10,456 bases of DNA from Christensenellaceae bacterium (GTDB taxonomy: Bacteria > Bacillota > Clostridia > Christensenellales > SZUA-584), in assembly GCA_012719815.1 (NCBI GenBank), contig JAAXZP010000268.1, positions 1 to 10,456 of the forward strand, written 5' to 3'. Shown here one piece after another: positions 6,404-10,456 of this stretch. The notes beneath the pieces were generated by a model. That model was not told where the DNA came from. It saw nothing but the letters and a program-made list of their open reading frames with translations, and made no database searches. Each line of letters opens with the position of its first letter. Within the stretch, counting starts at the first letter, position 1. The position numbers and the translations under genes are program-made.

Positions 6404-7003
6404 GGTGGCGATATCCTGGATAAACCTTGCGGCTTAGGTCCAGTAGGATTTCCCTCCAGAGTACTTCCCGTCGCCGATGAAGCGGTTTCCCTTTAAACCC
6501 TGAATCGCACCGTTGCCGCATGCGCGACTGGATTGCCGTTAAGACCACACTATAATCTCCAGAATACCTTCGTGCGCTTTTGACGCACTCTACAGTCTAG
6601 GGGTTTTCCCCGACAGCACCAAACGGTTTCTAGCCTCTTTTGCCCGGCGGGTTTCTGACGGCGATCGTTCTCCTGCCGCTTGGCCTTCGCGGAAGAAGAC
6701 GTTGTTCCGTCATAGCGCCCCGCCCGACTCAAGGCAGGCTACACTGTGCACAGCTGTCGCCGCGACACAGGTTTCACCCCAAGTAGTAGCCCCAGATTTT
6801 CATGTGGAGCCACCTGCTTGGGTCTCCGCGGAAGCGGGGTCCACGCCCGCATGCCATTGCGGATCGCCCCACAACCTTAACTCCCAGCATCAGCCCCCGA
6901 CTGGGCGTCAGCGGCCAACACCAGGAACTTCATCGATGTGCCCTTTAGCGGATTTTTAGGCCCGCTTTCGAAACCGCAGTACCGACTAGAATACCGCGCC
7001 ACC
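6404..7003 (-). ncRNA. ole: OLE RNA (ornate, large, extremophilic RNA)
   Basis: OLE is a highly structured noncoding RNA of about 600 bases that forms a membrane-bound complex with OapA and other proteins. Support here: a 600-base stretch with no credible protein, a strong promoter placing the first base near 7003, and the oapA gene directly after it. The ends pair: GGTGGCG (7003-6997) with CGCCACC (6410-6404). Near the 3' end is an 11-bp stem, CTGGA/TCCAG then TAAGCC/GGTTTA, with a CC bulge and a GCAA tetraloop (6416-6443). Further stems include CCCAG/CTGGG (6905-6883), GGCTAC/GTAGCC, GGGG-AAAA-CCCC and GTGCGT/GCGCAC. A run of six T (6401-6396) follows and may mark the 3' end. RNase P RNA and tmRNA are excluded because their hallmark sequences are absent. 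I assign it from context, size and folding, not from an alignment. Confidence 0.87.
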
Positions 7004-7009
7004 TTAATA

Positions 7010-7039
7010 ATTATACACCGGCTGCGGCGTTTTTAACAA
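7010..7039 (-). promoter_or_regulatory. Sigma-A promoter of the OLE RNA
   Basis: On the minus strand TTGTTA (7039-7034, four of six consensus bases) and a perfect TATAAT (7015-7010) are 18 bases apart. The expected start, seven bases past the -10, is G at about 7003, which is exactly the first base of the stem that closes the OLE RNA. About 50 AT-rich bases lie upstream, as often seen for strongly expressed RNA genes. Confidence 0.75.
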
Positions 7040-7093
7040 ACCCACACAAACTGTTTTTATATTGTTTACAGTTATTTATTAACAGTTACCCGC
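7040..7093 (-). promoter_or_regulatory. AT-rich region with AACTGT repeats upstream of the OLE promoter
   Basis: Between the recA stop and the OLE -35, the hexamer AACTGT occurs twice on the minus strand (7087-7082 and 7073-7068) and once inverted (7054-7049). The inner pair could form a 6-bp stem with a 13-base loop. No U-tract follows it, so it is a poor recA terminator. The region may be an UP element or a protein-binding site for the OLE promoter; both are guesses from base composition and repeats. Confidence 0.3.
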
Positions 7094-8128
7094 TTATTCT
7101 TCGACCTTTGCTGCGTCGCCTGCGCTGCCAAGCAGCGGATTGGCGGTTTTCGCCTGCTCCATGATCTTGGCTTTTATCTCGTCGCACACCGCCTTGTTGT
7201 TCTTGAGATACAGGCGCGCGTTGTCCTTGCCCTGGCCGATGCGCTCGTCGTTGTACGAGAACCAGGCGCCCGACTTTTTGATGATGCCCATCTGCACGCC
7301 GAGGTTCAAAACGCTGCTCTCCAGCGATATACCCTCGCCGTAGATGATGTCGAACTCGGCGGTTTTAAACGGCGGCGCCACCTTGTTTTTGGCGACCTTG
7401 ATGCGCGTACGGCTGCCCACCATCTCGTCGCCGTTCTTGATGGTCTCCACGCGGCGCACATCGAGGCGCACCGACGCGTAGAACTTGAGCGCGCGGCCGC
7501 CCGGCGTGGTTTCGGGGTTGCCGAACATCACTCCCACCTTCTCGCGCAGCTGGTTGAGGAATATCGCCACGGTGTTGGACTTGGAAACGATGCCCGCCAG
7601 CTTGCGCAGCGCCTGCGACATCAGCCGCGCCTGCAGGCCCACGTACGACTGGCCCATCTCGCCGTCTATTTCCGCCTTGGGCACCAGCGCCGCCACCGAG
7701 TCGATGACGATGACGTCAATCGCGCCGCTTCTCACCAGCGCCTCGGCGATGTCCAGCGCCTGCTCGCCGGTATCGGGCTGCGACACGTAAAGGTTGTCGG
7801 TATCCACGCCCAGCTTTTTGGCGTACAGCGGGTCCAGCGCGTGCTCCGCATCGATAAACGCCGCCGCGCCGCCCAGCTTCTGCGCCTCGGCGATGATGTG
7901 CAGCGCGACCGTCGTTTTACCGGACGATTCGGGGCCGTATATCTCGACGATGCGCCCGCGGGGCATGCCGCCCACGCCCAGCGCGATATCCAGCTCCAGG
8001 CAGCCCGTCGGTATCACCGACACCGGCACGCTCGCCGCGTCGCCCAGCTTCATGATGCTGCCCTTGCCAAACTGCTTTTCTATCTGCACCAGCGCCATCT
8101 CCAGCGCTTTCTGCTTTTCCATCGACAT
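7094..8128 (-). CDS. recA: RecA recombinase
   Basis: RecA polymerises on single-stranded DNA, drives strand exchange and stimulates LexA self-cleavage. The ATG at 8128 (344 residues) is preceded by AAGGGGG at good spacing; an in-frame TTG at 8149 would place that site inside the gene. Walker A GPESSGKT is at residues 65-72, the catalytic Glu at 95 (DAEHALDP), Walker B VIVIDS at 139-144, loop L1 near 157-163 and loop L2 with its FLNQLREKVGVMFGNPETT segment at 190-208. The protein is complete, and no intein or insertion is present. The 110 bases upstream, back to pgsA, contain no recognisable Firmicutes SOS box (GAAC-N4-GTTC type). The competence gene cinA, often placed between pgsA and recA, is absent, and the OLE RNA follows where rny is frequently found. 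Confidence 0.98.
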   Translation of the reverse strand: MSMEKQKALEMALVQIEKQFGKGSIMKLGDAASVPVSVIPTGCLELDIALGVGGMPRGRIVEIYGPESSGKTTVALHIIAEAQKLGGAAAFIDAEHALDPLYAKKLGVDTDNLYVSQPDTGEQALDIAEALVRSGAIDVIVIDSVAALVPKAEIDGEMGQSYVGLQARLMSQALRKLAGIVSKSNTVAIFLNQLREKVGVMFGNPETTPGGRALKFYASVRLDVRRVETIKNGDEMVGSRTRIKVAKNKVAPPFKTAEFDIIYGEGISLESSVLNLGVQMGIIKKSGAWFSYNDERIGQGKDNARLYLKNNKAVCDEIKAKIMEQAKTANPLLGSAGDAAKVEE

Positions 8129-8238
8129 ACCCAAGCCCCCTTCATTCAATATCTCTCATCGTATCAAACCCGCTGCCCCGATATGCGGACAGCCGGACGA
8201 CTGGCGATTATCAGGCGTTTCGGCGTATTATGCCGCCG

Positions 8239-8808
8239 TTAAAACATCTTCTTCAGCACAGCCCTGTTGCTCACAAAATAGTTGACGCACGACCAGACGG
8301 ACAATACCACGCTCGCCCAGATCAGCACCTCGCCGATCCAGAACAGCACTGTTTCAAAGGTCGTGCCGACAAACGGCCCCTGCCTGAGCAGCACCATCAC
8401 GACGGCGACGATCTGCACCACCGTCTTGAGTTTCCCGAGGGTATCCGCCGCCAGCACCAGCCCTTCCGCCGCGGCGATGAGCCGAAGGCCGCTGATGATG
8501 AACTCGCGGCCCACCATGATGATGACCAGCACGCCCCACACCCAGCCGCGCTCGGCCAGCAGTATCAGCGCACTGCACACCAGCAGCTTGTCCGCAATCG
8601 GGTCGGCCAGCTTCCCGAAGCTGGTGACGATGCCGCGCTTTCTGGCCAGCCGCCCGTCAAACAGGTCGGGCAGCGCCGCTCCCACAAACACCACGGCCGC
8701 CAGTATATTCCAAATCCACGCCCCGTCCGGGTTCCCCCGATAAAAAAACACGATGAACACGGGAACCAGTATAATCCGCGCAATCGTCAGCCTGTTTGCA
8801 ATGTTCAT
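8239..8808 (-). CDS. pgsA: PgsA, CDP-diacylglycerol-glycerol-3-phosphate phosphatidyltransferase
   Basis: PgsA joins CDP-diacylglycerol and glycerol-3-phosphate to phosphatidylglycerophosphate, the committed step to phosphatidylglycerol and cardiolipin, in the cytoplasmic membrane. The 189 residues are the usual size. The CDP-alcohol phosphatidyltransferase motif is complete: Asp48, Asp51-Gly52, Ala55-Arg56, Gly65, Asp69 and Asp73, with the standard spacing. Several hydrophobic membrane segments are visible (about 8-23, 31-47, 74-102, 124-140 and 150-175). The start begins MNIANRLTIARI, typical for the family. The ATG overlaps the rimO stop by four bases (ATGA), with GGGAGAGAT as ribosome site inside rimO, so the two are translationally coupled. 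Confidence 0.96.
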   Translation of the reverse strand: MNIANRLTIARIILVPVFIVFFYRGNPDGAWIWNILAAVVFVGAALPDLFDGRLARKRGIVTSFGKLADPIADKLLVCSALILLAERGWVWGVLVIIMVGREFIISGLRLIAAAEGLVLAADTLGKLKTVVQIVAVVMVLLRQGPFVGTTFETVLFWIGEVLIWASVVLSVWSCVNYFVSNRAVLKKMF

Positions 8809-10115
8809 ACGATCTCTCCCAGCAGGTCGTATTCGCGCGCGTCTTTTATCAGCACATCATGAAAAGTGCCCGGCGTCAAGTCTTTTTTTGACGAAATGTA
8901 CGTCACGCCGTCGATTTCCGGCGCCTGGGCCATCGTGCGGCCCACCAATAGCCCCGTTTCGTCCCGCCCGTCCACGATGACGCGCACCGTATGCCCTATC
9001 TGCGCGCGGCACAGCTCATCAGAAATCATCGCCTGAAGGCGCATCACGGCGTCCCAGCGCTGCTGCTTTATCTCCTCCGGCACCTGGTCCGGCAGCTCCG
9101 CCGCTGGCGTTCCCTCCTCCTGCGAATAGCGGAACACGCCCAGCCATTCAAAGCGCAGTTCCCGCACGCTGTCCAGGAGTATTTTGAAATCTTCCTCGGT
9201 TTCCCCGGGAAATCCGACGATGAGCGATGTGCGCAGCGCAAAGCCCATATCGTGCAGCCGCTTCACCAGCGCCGTCGCGGATTCCCGCGTGTTGCGCCGG
9301 TTCATACGTCGCAGCACCGCGTTGCTGAAATGCTGCGTGGGCACGTCGAGGTACTTGCAAACATTATCATGTTTGAGCATGGTATCAAGCAGCGCGTCGT
9401 TGATGCCGTCGGGATAGCAGTACATCACGCGCAGCCAGCCGCCCTGCATGATCTCCGCGGCCCTGTCCACCAGCTCGGGCAGCATCCTCCTGCCCAAATC
9501 CTCGCCGTAGCGTGTGGTGTCCTGCGCGATCAGCACCGCCTCCACGACGCCCGCGGCGCGCAGGTCGCTTATCTCCGAGAGTATGCTGTCCATGGGCCGG
9601 CTTTTGAGGCCGCCGCGGATGGCGGGTATCGCGCAATAGCTGCACCGGTTCTCGCAGCCGTCGGATATGCGCACGTACGCCATATGCCCCGGCGTGGTCA
9701 ATACGCGCGGCACGATGTCGCCGTCCACGCGGTCGCAGCTCATATAACGCCTGCCGGAAAGCGCCGAGGATATGGCCTCCAGCAGGCGCGAATACGACGA
9801 CACGCCCAGGAAAGCGTCCACCTCGGGCAGCTCCTCCGCCAGCTCTTTGGCGTAGCGCTGCGCCAGGCAGCCCGTCACGATGAGCGCGCGGCAGCTGCCC
9901 TCTTCCTTATATCGCGCCATCTCCAGTATGGTGTCGATGGATTCCTGCTTGGCGTCGTTGATGAAGCCGCAGGTGTTGACGATGATCACGTCCGCGTCCG
10001 CCGGATCGTCCGCCAGCGCCGCGTTGCTGCCCGAAAGCAGCCCCAGCATATGTTCAGTGTCCACCCGGTTTTTCTCGCACCCGAGCGACACCACGTGTAT
10101 CAAAAGGTTGTCCAT
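8805..10115 (-). CDS. rimO: RimO, ribosomal protein S12 methylthiotransferase
   Basis: RimO is a radical-SAM enzyme that adds a methylthio group to a conserved aspartate of ribosomal protein S12, using two iron-sulfur clusters. Two adjacent ATG codons (10118, 10115) are possible; I prefer 10115 (436 residues) because it stands at better spacing from GGGGGAG. The UPF0004 domain has its three cluster ligands at Cys13 (GCEKN), Cys49 (NTCGFI) and Cys83 (TGCLAQRY). The radical-SAM domain has CxxxCxxC at Cys154, Cys158 and Cys161 (CENRCSYC). A TRAM domain forms about the last 65 residues. The GCEKNRVDTE start and YCAIPAIRG segment favour RimO over the tRNA-modifying MiaB and MtaB relatives. It overlaps the end of ftsK and the start of pgsA, so all three are probably one operon. 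Confidence 0.95.
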   Translation of the reverse strand: MDNLLIHVVSLGCEKNRVDTEHMLGLLSGSNAALADDPADADVIIVNTCGFINDAKQESIDTILEMARYKEEGSCRALIVTGCLAQRYAKELAEELPEVDAFLGVSSYSRLLEAISSALSGRRYMSCDRVDGDIVPRVLTTPGHMAYVRISDGCENRCSYCAIPAIRGGLKSRPMDSILSEISDLRAAGVVEAVLIAQDTTRYGEDLGRRMLPELVDRAAEIMQGGWLRVMYCYPDGINDALLDTMLKHDNVCKYLDVPTQHFSNAVLRRMNRRNTRESATALVKRLHDMGFALRTSLIVGFPGETEEDFKILLDSVRELRFEWLGVFRYSQEEGTPAAELPDQVPEEIKQQRWDAVMRLQAMISDELCRAQIGHTVRVIVDGRDETGLLVGRTMAQAPEIDGVTYISSKKDLTPGTFHDVLIKDAREYDLLGEIV

Positions 10116-10456
10116 CATTCTCCCCCGGCGCTGCCGAACATCTCCTCATACCCTTCCCAGGTGATGAGAACCTGCCGCGCCTTGCTTCCTTCAAACGGGC
10201 TGACGATTTTGCGCTGCTCCATCTCGTCCACCAGGCGCGCGGCGCGCGCGTAGCCGATGCGCAGCCGCCGCTGCAGCAAGGATATGGACGCCTGCCCGTA
10301 TTCCAGCGCGATCTCCACCGCGCGGGGCAGCAGCTCGTCGTACTCGCCGTTCGGCACCTCGTCCTCGCCCGTCATGTTGATGTCCGCAGCCGCCTCTTCG
10401 TCGAACACAGTTTCGTTGCCCGCGGAAACGTATTGCGTCACCGCCTCGATTTCCTC
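10115..10456 (-). CDS. ftsK: FtsK/SpoIIIE DNA translocase, C-terminal end (gene cut by window edge)
   Basis: Only the last 113 residues are inside the window; the reading frame is open to the right edge. They form the gamma winged-helix domain that recognises polar KOPS/SRS DNA sequences and guides translocation of the chromosome during division or into the forespore. The segment QASISLLQRRLRIGYARAAR and the following DEMEQRKIVSPFEGSKARQV stretch are nearly invariant in FtsK/SpoIIIE. The ATPase motor and membrane domains lie beyond the edge, so FtsK and SpoIIIE cannot be told apart here. A GTG at 10441 is an internal valine, not a start. The stop overlaps the rimO start (ATGATG). Confidence 0.95.
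   Translation of the reverse strand, partial: EEIEAVTQYVSAGNETVFDEEAAADINMTGEDEVPNGEYDELLPRAVEIALEYGQASISLLQRRLRIGYARAARLVDEMEQRKIVSPFEGSKARQVLITWEGYEEMFGSAGGE

Noticed and set aside
6366..6959. Short open frames inside the OLE region (around 6366-6548, 6550-6732 and 6702-6959)
   Set aside because: They are short, of mixed strand, lack ribosome sites and family likeness, and overlap a region whose two ends pair as a structured RNA.
6404..7003. RNase P RNA or tmRNA as the identity of the structured RNA
   Set aside because: The GAGGAAAGTCC core of RNase P RNA and the tRNA-like TTCGA/CCA end and tag frame of tmRNA are absent. The adjacent oapA favours OLE.
8991..10253. Plus-strand open frame of 420 codons opposite rimO and ftsK
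   Set aside because: It is antisense to rimO with its full set of cluster cysteines. It has no recognisable domain and the same His/Arg/Ala-rich composition.

Overview
The window looks like a chromosomal core-gene segment from an endospore-forming, high-GC member of the Firmicutes, most likely a Clostridia-type anaerobe. The evidence is a complete spoIVB with the intact protease triad, Spo0A-box-like sites just past it, the Firmicutes arrangement ftsK-rimO-pgsA-recA and nadK-argR-recN-spoIVB, and an OLE RNA with its partner protein OapA, a pair known mainly from anaerobic or extremophilic Firmicutes. Species cannot be told from this sequence. I see no phage genes, insertion sequences or CRISPR arrays.

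All genes but one small one lie on the minus strand, so the text follows transcription from right to left. The right end (10456-8129) holds the 3' end of ftsK (DNA translocase), then rimO (ribosomal protein S12 methylthiotransferase) and pgsA (phosphatidylglycerophosphate synthase), joined by overlapping stop and start codons. After a gap of about 110 bases comes recA (8128-7094).

The centre is the most interesting part. Between recA and tlyA lies a stretch of about 600 bases with no convincing protein, preceded by a good TATAAT promoter. Its two ends are complementary (GGTGGCG at 7003-6997, CGCCACC at 6410-6404). Directly downstream is a gene for a protein of about 181 residues with four membrane segments and a DxxxD motif. 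This is the signature of the OLE (ornate, large, extremophilic) RNA and its membrane partner OapA. oapA is then coupled to tlyA, an rRNA 2'-O-methyltransferase, by a one-base stop/start overlap.

A gap of about 540 bases (4494-5032) follows. It holds a plus-strand gene for an unrecognised acidic protein of 43 residues with its own strong promoter, a perfect 8-bp hairpin and a divergent promoter for nadK. On the left, nadK (NAD kinase), argR (arginine repressor), recN (DNA repair ATPase) and spoIVB (sporulation signalling protease) run in one direction. The last 102 bases hold two tandem Spo0A-box-like sites one helical turn apart and a sigma-H-like promoter. This is what is expected upstream of spo0A, which would lie just outside the window.
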